NCBI GenBank assembly: GCA_000818945.1
Contig: KN805446.1
Location: forward strand, 62,001-126,000
Length of the DNA stretch: 64,000 nt
Origin: Schizochytrium sp. CCTCC M209059
Lineage: Eukaryota; Sar; Bigyra; Thraustochytrida; Thraustochytriidae
Direction of reading: 5' to 3'
Position numbers and translations under genes: made by a program. Each line of letters opens with the position of its first letter. Within the stretch, counting starts at the first letter, position 1. Of the stretch, positions 46,658 through 56,186 are shown piece after piece. Below the pieces are notes generated by a model, which saw only the letters and a program-made list of their open reading frames with translations, was not told the origin of the DNA and ran no database searches.

Positions 46658-47495
46658 TTAGATTTCTTTGGCATCGTCAGGTGCGGATGCCGCAAGCTTG
46701 CGAAGAAGAATGCTCTGGCGATGGAACTGGCGAATCGGCACGGCAGGGAGACCGCCAACCTTGGCGTTTTCCTCGACATCGGCCATGACGCCTGATTTTG
46801 CAGCAATTTGCGCGCCATTGCCGATCTTGAGGTGTTGCGCGATGCCAGCCTGGCCCCCAATGAGAACACCATTGCCAACAGTGGTACTTCCAGCAATGCC
46901 AACTTGGGCCGCAATGAGGCAGCGTGCACCGATATTCACATTGTGACCAATTTGGATCTTTTTTTTGGTGGGGAGCCGAAACGATAGCCGTGAGTAAACA
47001 GTTTGGACTCGAGCGTAGACGTGATGTGAGCACTTACGAGGTTGTCGAGCTTTGTTCCAGGTCCAATTTCGGTGTCGCGCCAGCTGCCTCGATCAATGGT
47101 ACAATTTGCGCTGCATGTGTCGTCAAGTGAGTCTTCGTTGCGTCGTGCACGAAAAGGAAAGGAGAGGAAACGTACCCGATCTCGACATCGTGGTGCAGAA
47201 CGACCCGAAGCGTTTGAGGTTTTTTAGCGTGGTCGGCGTCCTGGACAATGTGAAAACCAAATCCATCCTGGCCCACACACGTCCCCGGATGCAGCACGCA
47301 GCGGTCTCCGACGGTGGCGTGCTGCAAGACAACGCCTGGCCCCACGTGGACATCTTCGCCCAAATCGACGTCCGGGCCCACGACGGCGTGCGCGCCCACG
47401 ACGCTGCGCGCGCCGACCACAACGGGAGGCACGAGCGCTGCCGTTGCGTGCACTCTGGCGGACGCCGCGACACGCGCGGCCGCGCTCGGGCTCAT
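46658..47495 (-). CDS. LPXD: LpxD-type UDP-acylglucosamine N-acyltransferase (three exons)
   Basis: Exons (minus) are 47495-47176, 47110-47038 and 46957-46658. The introns (65 and 80 nt) have GTACGT and GTAAGT donors, and the splices restore EIGANCTIDRG and KLDNLIQIGHNV in frame. The ~230-residue product is a left-handed hexapeptide-repeat helix: GDRCVLHPGTCVGQDGFGF, then IGHNVNIGARCLIAAQ with the catalytic His of LpxD, GIAGSTTVGNGVLIGGQAGI, and the C-terminal GLPAVPIRQFHRQ tail. LpxD adds the N-linked acyl chain in lipid A precursor synthesis. The wording is closest to alphaproteobacterial LpxD from memory. Compared with E. coli LpxD (341 residues), most of the N-terminal uridine-binding domain is absent; the frame is open to 47606, so more N-terminus is possible. 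Confidence 0.85.
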
Positions 47496-48055
47496 CTCCG
47501 TGCGAGAGGTCTCGTTCGAGCACTGTATATCGAACGAAAGGTGAAGACCCAAAACTGACGACCCAGACACGACGAACTCTTTGCGGCAGCGGACCTCGAG
47601 CTCCAAGCCGCGAGCTTTCCAGCTGCACGAGCGTCAAGCCGGCTCGAGGAGCTTGGCAGGGTCTGTCGAGGACATCCTTTTGCTGCCTGCCTGCCTGCCT
47701 GCCTGCCTGTCTGCGCTCAGCCCCGCCAAGCTTGCCTCCCACGGCGAGGACTCGAAGTCGACCACGAACCAGAGAGACAGACCCTCGCGGCGCCTCGCGA
47801 CCCCGGCGGCGCCCCGCTCGAGCGCGTGTCGAGCGGGAGAGCGAGGCGGTCTGCGCGGCAGCGTCTGCGCGCGAGCGAGCGCGTCCGCAGCGCTGCCGCG
47901 CGCCGCGCCACCGCGACTCGCGTCAGCGGACCGGGAAAATGCGTTCTGCGCGTCAGGGTGAACGGCGATGTGCACGGAGCGGTAGTACAGAGTAACGATG
48001 AATAAGAAGAATAAGGGGGGAGGAGGAGACGGCGCGGGAGGGGGAGCGGGAGGCG
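47496..48055. promoter_or_regulatory. Divergent promoter LpxD / GRIP golgin
   Basis: GC-rich spacer with a CCTG/CTGC tetramer tract (about 47682-47712). The LpxD frame continues open to 47606 without an obvious alternative domain. Confidence 0.5.
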
Positions 48056-51000
48056 ATGAGCTGGCAGAACGGCTTGGCGGGGGGCGCCGGCCGGCTTGGC
48101 GCGATGGCGGGCGACGGGGAGCTGAGCCGCGAGGAGCTGGCGCGGTTCGCGAAGAAGAAGGCGCGGCAGCTGAAGGCGCGCGAGGAGGAGGTCGCCGCGC
48201 TGCAGGCCAGGGTCGCCGCGCTCGAGCAGGCGGCCGCCAAGCACGCGGCCAGCGACGGCGACGGCGAGGAGCAGGCGGCGGCGAGCAACGGGGCTGATGG
48301 CGAGGAGCAGGCGGCGGCGGCGGCGGCGCAGCCGCAGCAGCAGCTGCAGCTGCAGGAGGAGCTGCAGGCCGCGGTTGCCAAGAAAGATGAGGCCATGAAG
48401 AAGCTGCGAGAGGTGGTGCCCAAGTTCAAGACACTGCAAACGAGGTTCGCCAAGCTGAAGGGCGAGCACGCCGAGGCCTCGCAGCGAAACGAAACGCTCG
48501 AGAAGGAACTCGCCGGCGCCAAACAGCGCGTGGAGGAACTCGAGTTTAAGGTGCAGAGTCTCCAAGACATGGTGCAGTCTGGTCTGGTGGACGTGGAGGG
48601 GGCAGAGCACCGCGCTCGCGAAGCCCTTGCCGAGACCCAGCAGCAGCTCGTTGTCCGCGAAAAGGCCATTGGCGACCTGCAAACCCAGCTCGAGACGCTT
48701 CAGGCAGACCACGACGCACATTTGGCCAATCTCGAAGATGAACGACATACGTCCACGGGCCTTCGCGCCGAGCTCGAGGCCATGCAGGAGCGTCTCAAAC
48801 AAGCTGAACAAGCACCGCCATCTGGAACCGACGTTCTCGAGAACTTGCAGGGTGAGCTCGAGGATGCCCTGCAGAGCAGTGCTGCGACGATCGAAGAGCT
48901 CCGTGCGGAGCTTGACAATGCGCGCAACAGCAGTGCGCCTCATGAAGAGGACGAGGAACTTTTGGCAGAGACCATTGAAACTCTTCGTAAGGATCTCGAA
49001 GAGGCACAGGCGCGAAACGCAATGCGTGTTCAAAACGAAAACGCCTTGTTAGAGACAATTGATTCGCTGCAAAAACAACTCGCGGCCAAGGAACATGAAA
49101 GCAAGGCAGCCTCTGAGGACTCCCAGGGACTGCGAAACCAATTGAGCGAGCATGAAGCAAGTGCACTGCGACTGCAAAATGAGCTTTCGGCAACGATTGA
49201 AAAGCTCGAGGCCGATATCTCTGCTCGTGCCGACGAATACAAGGCTCTTGAAAATAAATTTGCGGAAATGAGGACGCAGCGCGATCACGATGACCAGGAT
49301 GATGTTGGTGATCAAGACGCGAATACCGAAGACGATCGCGGGGCACTTGAGCTTGTTACCAAAAAGCTCGAAGAAGCTCATTCTGAACTTGAGATTGTTC
49401 GTCAAGAGCTCCGAGAATCGCAGGCAAGTCATCAAGAGCAAGTCGAAAATCTCGAGACCGAGCTCACTCGAGCTCGCAGTGAGCTCGAGGACAACCAAGG
49501 CGAGCTGGAGACTGCAAAGGTCGAGATTGAAGCTATCAAGGTAGCCTCTAAAGATGCTTTCCAAGGTCACACTGACAATGAGCAAATAGAGACATTGGAA
49601 GCCGCACTTGCTCAAGCTCGGGGTGCTCTCGAGGAGAATCAAGACGAGTTGGAGATCGTCAAGACCGAGCTGGAGACTGCCAAGGCCGAACTGGACGCCC
49701 TCAAGGCATCCTCTGAAGATGCCTCCAAAGACCATGTCGACAATGAGCAAGTTGAGACGTTGGAAGCCGCACTTGCTCAAGCTCAGGGTGCTCTCGAGGA
49801 GAACCAAGGAGAGCTGGAAGCTGTCAAGCTCGCACTGGAAGCTGCCAAGGCCGAGCTAAACGCCCTCGAGGCATCCTCTGAAGATGCCTCCAAAATCCAT
49901 ATCGACAATGAGCAAATAGACGCTTTGAAAGCAGAATTGGAGGAAGCTCGGGGCGCTCTCGAGGAAAAGCAAGGAGAGCTGGAGACTGCCAAGTTGGAGC
50001 TTGATGCTGCGAAAGCAGCCTCCGGCGATGATTTCCAAGATCACAGCGAGACGTTGGAAGCCGCACTTGCGCAAGCTCGCGGTGCTCTCGAGGAGAATCA
50101 AGGCGAGATGGAGACTGCCAAGGCCGAGATGGAGACTACCAAGGCCGAGCTGGATGCCCTCAAGGCAACTTCTGAAGATGCCTCCAAAAACCATGTCGAC
50201 CATGAACAAGTGGACGCTCTGAAAGTAGAATTGGGGCAAGCCCGGGGTGCTCTCGAGGAGAACCAAGGAGAGCTGGAAGCTGTCAAGCTCGCACTGGAAG
50301 CTGCCAAGGCCGAGCTGGAAACTACCAAGGTCGAACTAGACGCCCTTAAGGCAGCGCCTCCCGAAGGCTACGTTGACAATGAGCAACTTGAGACGTTGGA
50401 AACCGCTCTGGCTCAAGCTCGCAGCGATCTCGACGAAAGCAGAGAGCTGCTGGAACGAGTACGGGCCGCACATGCTCAAGAATTATCCGGCCAAGGACAA
50501 GCAGGAGAAAACTCTATGAATGATCAGGTGGCCACTTTGCAGGCGGAGCTGGAGGAAGCCCGCAATGCGCTAGAAGCTGCCCGCGCTGAAAGTAGTGATA
50601 ACGTGGCCGTACAGCAGACAAATCCTGGAGAAAGCCAAAGCGAAGCTGAAAACGTGGAGCGGCTGCTGCAAGCACTTGCCTTGGCAGAGAGCCGTGAGGA
50701 GGTTGTCATGGACGCCTCGCTACAGGCGAATGCAGCCCTGGCGGCCGCCGATCAAGACGCGAAAGCTCGCGAAGAAGAAATGAAAACAGAACGTGAAGCA
50801 CTGGAACGCAAGGCACTTGAATGGAAAAAGCGCGCAGCGGAGCTGAGTAAGCGATTCAAGCTTGCAAAGGAGCGTCTTGTTACATTTACCAAGGAACGCG
50901 ATGAGGCAAAGTCCCGCCATGTTGGCGCGCTGCTACACCTCTTTCAGCGGTCGTTCGTTGCAAGGCGACGTAAGGCAAGCGCGCTTTCGCGGTGGCGCAG

Positions 51001-52963
51001 CGCGACCATGGCCATGGCGCGATCAACGCTCGAGGCTCAGGCGAGTGACGCTCGGACCGAGGCGAGTAAGCAAGTGGATGAGGAACGCGAGCAACGCAGC
51101 AAGCTCGAAGCAGAGTGCAAGCGACTCGAGGAGCAAATTCAGGGCCACGAAGCATTTTCACAGAAACTAAAAGGCATGCTCTCTGCTGCTCGCGCAGAAG
51201 TGGAGAGCCGGCAAGAAGCCGAGGCAATGGCGCGCGCAGCACCTCCCGGATTCGATCCAAGCAAGGACATTTTGTGCGCGGTCAAGATCGGGGAAACAAC
51301 ATGGGTTTGCGTGCAATGCCGCCAGAACGATGCTGGTGTGGACGGTGGAGGGTCCGTAAAACAAGCGGACGAAGCCGGCGAGGACTCTGCGGAAGCGGGC
51401 GAATTTTTTCGATGGGCACGCGCCGAGACCATTGCAAAATGGGCTGGCGGCAAGCGATATGTTTTGCCTGAAACCGTGGACGAAGTGGTGCGGCGCGAGT
51501 TTGAGCACAAGGTGCACGAGTCGCGCGAGCAAGCTGCGTGGGCTCTCGCCGAAAAGGAGCATTTGGCGAACGATTTGGCCAAGGCGAAGCGTAATGCGCA
51601 GCTAGCCGTCAAGGCTGCCAAGGAAGGCGCCAAAAAAGTGGACGCCAAGGCCAAGGCAACGGAAGCGAAGCTGCGGTCGCAGCTGGAATCTGAGCTCGCT
51701 CGCGTCACCCGTCTGGCGGACAAGCGGCAAGAGGGTATCGAGACGATTCAAGCAGAAAAAGCGAATGTTGAAATTGCCTTGGCCGCTGCGCGTCGGGATC
51801 TGGCCGAAGCGGAAAAGGCCCGCAACACGCTGGAAGCATCCATTGCAGAGCGTTTTGAGGAAATGCGAACGCGTCTTGCTCGTGTGAACGAGGAGGCTCT
51901 CGAAAACGCACAAGCCGATCACGAGGGCGCCATCTCTTCGCTTTGTGCCAAAGCAGAAACGTTGGAGACGGAGCTCAGCGCAGCAAGAGAGGCGCTTGCA
52001 AATGCGGAGACGTCTCTGCAAACTGCCGTCTCGGAGCGGAAGCGCAGCGAGAGCTCGCTCTTGGCATCACAACAAGAGACGGAGGAACTGCGGGCTCGAC
52101 TGAAGAAGGCACAAGAGGCCATGGCAAACAAGAAGACGCCTGCAACAACGTACTGGAAAGCTCCAGAGCCTCCTGAGCGGATTGCGCCGGAAAAAACGGG
52201 CGTGGAACCGGTGTGGGGCGAGAATGCGGCGTCTGGCTACCCGCGCGACACGGATCTCGAAAATGGCGCTGTATTTGCGCGTGCCAATGGCGAGGCGTCT
52301 CTCCGCCAACATGTAAAAGATTCAGGTGGCAAAGCAGGCTTTGGTGCAGAGGGGGGCTCGTCGGACCGGCCGTCCCGCAACGAGGCGCAACGTAGTATGG
52401 ATCCGGTCCTTGCGGCTGCGGCATCGGCGTGGGGCAGCTCATCGGGCGACTTGAGCGATGCGGCAGCAGACAGTGGCATGAATGTGTCGACGCAGTCGCA
52501 ATCTCTTTTTGTGGAACAACTCGACGCGCTGCGCTCGCAGCAAGCTCGCGAACGTGTCTCGTGGCAGCGTGAAAAGGATGAGCTTTGTGATCGTGTGGAA
52601 GACGCGGAGAAGGAGCGGAAGCTCCTTTTGGAGCAAGTCGAGGTTCTCAAGGAGGAGATTCGCGAGTCGCGACGATCGCAGGCCCGTACACAGACACTGT
52701 CGGCAGAGAACTCTGCTGTTGACGATGCGAAGCGCGTCGAGGACAACTTGACGTACCTGAAACATGTCGTTTTCAAGTACATGGTGGCAAGCGATGCGAG
52801 CGAGCGCAAGACGCTGTTGCCTGTGGTGGGCACAATTTTGCAGTTTGGCCCGCAAGATGTAGACAAGATTAGGCAACAACTAGAGACGGAAGATGCTGGC
52901 GGTGCCGGCGTCGCTGCTGCCAGGGGCGTCGTGGGCATGCTTTTTGGTGGCGGGGGGTCATAA
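48056..52963 (+). CDS. GRIP-domain golgin, long coiled coil
   Basis: A 1,635-residue protein (start at 48056, or the internal ATG at 48104). Residues ~30-1000 are almost continuous coiled coil with Glu/Ala/Leu heptads, including an internal tandem repeat. At ~1060-1145 the coil is broken by a compact piece (DILCAVKIGETTWVCVQCRQ, FFRWARAETIAKW), an unfamiliar small domain. Further coiled coil leads to the C-terminal GRIP domain at ~1575-1620 (YLKHVVFKYMVASD, LLPVVGTILQFGPQDV), which carries the Tyr used to bind ARL1-GTP. GRIP golgins are anchored at the trans-Golgi and tether endosome-derived vesicles. It is longer than most human GRIP golgins apart from GCC2 and golgin-245. Confidence 0.92.
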   Translation: MSWQNGLAGGAGRLGAMAGDGELSREELARFAKKKARQLKAREEEVAALQARVAALEQAAAKHAASDGDGEEQAAASNGADGEEQAAAAAAQPQQQLQLQEELQAAVAKKDEAMKKLREVVPKFKTLQTRFAKLKGEHAEASQRNETLEKELAGAKQRVEELEFKVQSLQDMVQSGLVDVEGAEHRAREALAETQQQLVVREKAIGDLQTQLETLQADHDAHLANLEDERHTSTGLRAELEAMQERLKQAEQAPPSGTDVLENLQGELEDALQSSAATIEELRAELDNARNSSAPHEEDEELLAETIETLRKDLEEAQARNAMRVQNENALLETIDSLQKQLAAKEHESKAASEDSQGLRNQLSEHEASALRLQNELSATIEKLEADISARADEYKALENKFAEMRTQRDHDDQDDVGDQDANTEDDRGALELVTKKLEEAHSELEIVRQELRESQASHQEQVENLETELTRARSELEDNQGELETAKVEIEAIKVASKDAFQGHTDNEQIETLEAALAQARGALEENQDELEIVKTELETAKAELDALKASSEDASKDHVDNEQVETLEAALAQAQGALEENQGELEAVKLALEAAKAELNALEASSEDASKIHIDNEQIDALKAELEEARGALEEKQGELETAKLELDAAKAASGDDFQDHSETLEAALAQARGALEENQGEMETAKAEMETTKAELDALKATSEDASKNHVDHEQVDALKVELGQARGALEENQGELEAVKLALEAAKAELETTKVELDALKAAPPEGYVDNEQLETLETALAQARSDLDESRELLERVRAAHAQELSGQGQAGENSMNDQVATLQAELEEARNALEAARAESSDNVAVQQTNPGESQSEAENVERLLQALALAESREEVVMDASLQANAALAAADQDAKAREEEMKTEREALERKALEWKKRAAELSKRFKLAKERLVTFTKERDEAKSRHVGALLHLFQRSFVARRRKASALSRWRSATMAMARSTLEAQASDARTEASKQVDEEREQRSKLEAECKRLEEQIQGHEAFSQKLKGMLSAARAEVESRQEAEAMARAAPPGFDPSKDILCAVKIGETTWVCVQCRQNDAGVDGGGSVKQADEAGEDSAEAGEFFRWARAETIAKWAGGKRYVLPETVDEVVRREFEHKVHESREQAAWALAEKEHLANDLAKAKRNAQLAVKAAKEGAKKVDAKAKATEAKLRSQLESELARVTRLADKRQEGIETIQAEKANVEIALAAARRDLAEAEKARNTLEASIAERFEEMRTRLARVNEEALENAQADHEGAISSLCAKAETLETELSAAREALANAETSLQTAVSERKRSESSLLASQQETEELRARLKKAQEAMANKKTPATTYWKAPEPPERIAPEKTGVEPVWGENAASGYPRDTDLENGAVFARANGEASLRQHVKDSGGKAGFGAEGGSSDRPSRNEAQRSMDPVLAAAASAWGSSSGDLSDAAADSGMNVSTQSQSLFVEQLDALRSQQARERVSWQREKDELCDRVEDAEKERKLLLEQVEVLKEEIRESRRSQARTQTLSAENSAVDDAKRVEDNLTYLKHVVFKYMVASDASERKTLLPVVGTILQFGPQDVDKIRQQLETEDAGGAGVAAARGVVGMLFGGGGS
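49440..50410 (+). repeat. Internal tandem repeat in golgin, ~50-55 codons per unit
   Basis: Six or so copies of a unit whose core reads LEAALAQARGALEENQGELE, then ETAKAELDALKASSEDASK, then a DNEQ spacer. Copies are highly similar at DNA level, so the repeat expanded recently. The unit is not a clean multiple of seven residues, so each copy likely introduces a coiled-coil stutter. Confidence 0.9.
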
Positions 52964-53433
52964 ATGGTATAAATTTTAGTCTTTGGTTGTAAATTATTGT
53001 TCTGGTGGCAAAAATCCACATAGAATAGGTCGAAATATCCGCAATCCGGCCGTACACCACTATGTTTTTGTGGTGAAGGGCCAAATTGATCGAAGTCTAC
53101 GTGGGTGATGTCTCAACTCTTGTGCCAGAGTCAGACATTCTGAAAAGGGAAAACCGACTGTGCACCGAGTCCTGTGTTTACTGTGTTTTCTATATGCAGA
53201 AATTGGTGCAGCCCAGTCCGGCGTGTTGGCCGACGACCGACTTGGACGCTCCGTCTCCTCTCATTTTCGCTTGCAAACACCTGCGCGGGGATTTGTTATT
53301 TAAAAAAAAAAAAGGCTTTGAATTGCATTGCGCTCGGCATGTGCATGATGGGGGGGGGAGGGGGGGTTAACACAAAACCCAAGGCGAAAACCTGATCTGA
53401 ATAGGTAGATCTCGTACCCCTTTCTTAAAAAAA

Positions 53434-53570
53434 TTGAAGGCCCAGTCTGCCTACACCGCACATTCGCTGAGGGACAATAAACAAATGAATGCACGTGGGC
53501 TGTAAAGGGCAGAAAAAGGGAAAATAGAAACAAAAGTTCTGGCTGGCTTGCCAAGCTCTTGTTTATTTTT
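53434..53570. repeat. Direct repeat copy 1 (~140 bp)
   Basis: Starts with TTGAAGGCCCAG, contains CTACACCGCACATT, GAATGCACGT and AAAGTTCTGGC, and ends TCTTGTTTATTT. Copy 2 follows about 25 bp later with a few substitutions and small indels. Confidence 0.9.
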
Positions 53571-53595
53571 ACAACAACGTACACCTTTTCGAAGT

Positions 53596-53740
53596 TTGAA
53601 GGCCCAGCCTGCCTACACCGCACATTTTTCGCTGAGAGACGATAAACAAATGAATGCACGTAGGCTGTAAAGGGCAGAACAACGGAAAATAAAAATAAAA
53701 GTTCTGGCGGGCTTGCCACGGTCTTGTTTATTTACAAACG
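53596..53740. repeat. Direct repeat copy 2 (~145 bp)
   Basis: Same order of blocks as copy 1, with a short insertion after the CGCACATT block. The two copies look like a tandem duplication. Confidence 0.9.
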
Positions 53741-53807
53741 GAACGATGATCGTCTGGCTGCGAATTTTGGTAAAGGTTAAAAATGATAGACACCAGAGAA
53801 ACTCTTT

Positions 53808-56186
53808 TCATTTTCTTTCCTCGTCTTTATTTCCTCGTGATGGAGGGAGCCGAATGAGAAAGCTGATGAGAGCGTTGTGAAGTTTCGTACAGTTGAGAAT
53901 GGCCCGATGCTCGACGCCTTCAATTTCGGTAAAGGCGACATTGCACTCGTTGGCCCACCTTCGCGGATGCTTCAAAACCCCGTATGGAACGGTGCCGTCG
54001 CCGGAGGCTCTTCGACCGTCCGGTTGCTTTGTCTTGCGTGTCTCGTAGAGAACTCCATTGCTCAATTTGATGCCGCGAGCTTTTGCGTACTTTCGATCTA
54101 TCTTTACCGAGGTGTCGATTCTGAGGTCGCTTGCAAGCCTATTCGAACGAACCTGCTTCGCCTGGCGCTTGAACACGGTCGAGATCACAGTGTCAACATT
54201 GACGGCATGGATGGCGTATACGTTTTCGACAGGCGGAGCAGAGGTCTGTATAAAAGGGTCTTTTCCGTAATTTTCCCCTTGCCAGAGATCAATTGTTTGT
54301 GAGAGCCCTTCCAACTTGAGAACGTCCAAAGACGTTGACAGCGTGTACCTTGAGCTCGCCGCGTTAAATGCATTTTTGCGACGCTTGGTTTTATATAGGG
54401 GCGCAGCGTGTCGAGGCATCTCCGCGCCGGCTTCTTGGTAGAGCGTTTCAGGCGAGAACCAAGTGATTTCCATTTCTGCCTCTGCATAGCACCCATATCG
54501 CGTGCGGGAGGTTTTTATGTTGGCGAGAGGAAAAGTAAAGAGTTTAGGCGTGCCAGGCTCGGAATGCGGATTTTCAGAATCGTGGTTGCGCAAAATGTGC
54601 GCGAGCTGAAATTTGTTCTTGCATAGAACCGTTCCAGGGTCAATGACTTTGAGAGTGCCGAGAGAATTCTCAAAGGCAGCACTGCTGGCCTTGCCGAGCT
54701 TGGTGTCGACGCACATGCAGCGCGTGATGCGATTGGGAAGGTATAGGCGACGCGCTGTAACGTCTAGTGCAAGAACCTGCTCGACGATCTCGACAATGAA
54801 GATGTCATCCCCCTGGCCTAGCTCGACAGGGGCCTCCATTTCGAACATGACGTAATTGTTGTCGCCGTCCACGGGACGAATCGGATGAATGGGGTGCGCC
54901 GTATACCATGCGGTTGCAAGGGTCGTGGGCCCGAAGCGAATGCGCAGACGGAGCTGGCCCAAGTTGCGATAAAAGGATGCGATTTGGCGAAGATCGATTT
55001 TGGTGATTTTGAAGCGAACCATGCCCGTCTGCTTGACGATGTTAGGATACAAGCAATTCGCTGCGGTATGGTCGTCTTCGATATCTCCAGATGTGGCCAC
55101 TGGCAACAGGAAAGGAGTCGACCCCAAGGACCGGCCCATGATGAGAGCAGCATGCGAAGAGAGAAAGGCCGCGGGAAGACCCATGTTAGATCCATGCACG
55201 AGGCTCTGCAAGGCGCTCGGAGATCCGAGATGCGGACCGCCCACGGGAAGATACGTTTCGATGTGCTGATCGATCCACTCGCGTCCGCGACGATCCAGTG
55301 CAAAACGCAAAAGATATTCGCCCATTTGGCAGCCCATGGAGTGACAGAGAAGAACGACGCGACGATTGTCGTTTTCTTGGCACATACGCTCGATGCGATC
55401 AAGTGTACGCGTAAAGTATTGGTCTCTCTCCTCGAGAATGCGAGGCGGCATGCGCCAGTCGTACGATGCGGCATCGAGATCCTTTTCTGGAGTGTAACCA
55501 CCGCGCTTGACGAGAGCGCTAATTACGGGCCCGAATACGTAGGTCTGGGCGTTCATGAAGAGACCTGGTTCGAGAAAATCAACACCACGCAAGCCCGGAA
55601 TGGCGCGCACCCGCACACCTTCTCGCTCAGAAATGAGGTCCGTTTGAAGTGACATGTGCAAGAGCCAATCATTCCGCATACTGATCTGCTCCGCATCGTC
55701 GTCGTTGGTCTCAAAAACGCTCGACGTTCCTAAAAATTTGCCCGTGAAACCCAAACGCCCGAGCGACATCCAAATGCGCTTACCCTCCCATCGAGGCACT
55801 ACACTCGATGACTCGACACGGAGCGAACTCGACATGAAGCCAGGGATAATGAGGACGGGCTTGCGCGTTGTGCCTTCGGGGAGGGTTTTCGCAGGTGTTT
55901 TAATTTCTACATTCTCCATGGCCACGGCGTGGCGATGTCCGGACCCAAAGGTCGCCTGTCGCACCACCTCCTCGGCATCGTGCAAGAGGACAGTCGCCAC
56001 TCCTGTCTGCTGCACGAGCGTATTGTCAGCGTCTTCCTGGGACGAGCCCTGGCGCAACAAGCTTGGCGCATCTCGCGCGCGCTGCTTGCGCTCCCTCGCC
56101 GAGGCGTCCGCGACTTCGGGCGCGCCCGCGTCCTCTTGCAGACTCAGACTCGCGGCGTAGTCTTCCTCCGGCCCGGTCAGGGTCAT
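53808..56186 (-). CDS. LCAT/PDAT-like lipase or acyltransferase with large insertion
   Basis: 792 residues from the ATG at 56186 (ACCATGACC); the frame is open upstream to 56762, but that part lacks structure. Core motifs: RKPVLIIPGFMSSSL, RWEGKRIWMSL, DWRMPP, then the nucleophile elbow LLCHSMGCQMGEYLL (Ser283). Asp730 (GDGTVPYG) and His760 (GVEHRAIL) complete the triad. These are LCAT/PDAT family features: an alpha/beta hydrolase moving an acyl chain from a phospholipid to a sterol or diacylglycerol, or acting as a phospholipase. Between Ser and Asp lie ~300 extra residues; ~385-575 (RFKITKIDLRQIASFYRNL, LRLRIRFGP, DDIFIVEIVEQ) look like a beta-sandwich, possibly C2. No clear signal peptide. 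Confidence 0.88.
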   Translation of the reverse strand: MTLTGPEEDYAASLSLQEDAGAPEVADASARERKQRARDAPSLLRQGSSQEDADNTLVQQTGVATVLLHDAEEVVRQATFGSGHRHAVAMENVEIKTPAKTLPEGTTRKPVLIIPGFMSSSLRVESSSVVPRWEGKRIWMSLGRLGFTGKFLGTSSVFETNDDDAEQISMRNDWLLHMSLQTDLISEREGVRVRAIPGLRGVDFLEPGLFMNAQTYVFGPVISALVKRGGYTPEKDLDAASYDWRMPPRILEERDQYFTRTLDRIERMCQENDNRRVVLLCHSMGCQMGEYLLRFALDRRGREWIDQHIETYLPVGGPHLGSPSALQSLVHGSNMGLPAAFLSSHAALIMGRSLGSTPFLLPVATSGDIEDDHTAANCLYPNIVKQTGMVRFKITKIDLRQIASFYRNLGQLRLRIRFGPTTLATAWYTAHPIHPIRPVDGDNNYVMFEMEAPVELGQGDDIFIVEIVEQVLALDVTARRLYLPNRITRCMCVDTKLGKASSAAFENSLGTLKVIDPGTVLCKNKFQLAHILRNHDSENPHSEPGTPKLFTFPLANIKTSRTRYGCYAEAEMEITWFSPETLYQEAGAEMPRHAAPLYKTKRRKNAFNAASSRYTLSTSLDVLKLEGLSQTIDLWQGENYGKDPFIQTSAPPVENVYAIHAVNVDTVISTVFKRQAKQVRSNRLASDLRIDTSVKIDRKYAKARGIKLSNGVLYETRKTKQPDGRRASGDGTVPYGVLKHPRRWANECNVAFTEIEGVEHRAILNCTKLHNALISFLIRLPPSRGNKDEERK

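Larger units (their letters stand above)
52964..53807. other. Convergent spacer with duplicated segment
   Basis: About 840 bp between the golgin and LCAT-like stops. No gene. It contains two copies of a ~140-bp segment (53434-53570 and 53596-53740), poly-A and G-rich runs, and two long Phe/Ser-rich open frames that only read through these copies. Confidence 0.7.

Noticed and set aside
47717..49033. 438-codon minus-strand frame antisense to golgin
   Set aside because: Leu/Arg-rich mirror of Glu/Ala heptads; the GRIP golgin on the plus strand is clear.
53300..53719. 139-codon minus-strand frame with two LLFLFS repeats
   Set aside because: Its internal repeat is just the 140-bp DNA duplication read through; no protein features.
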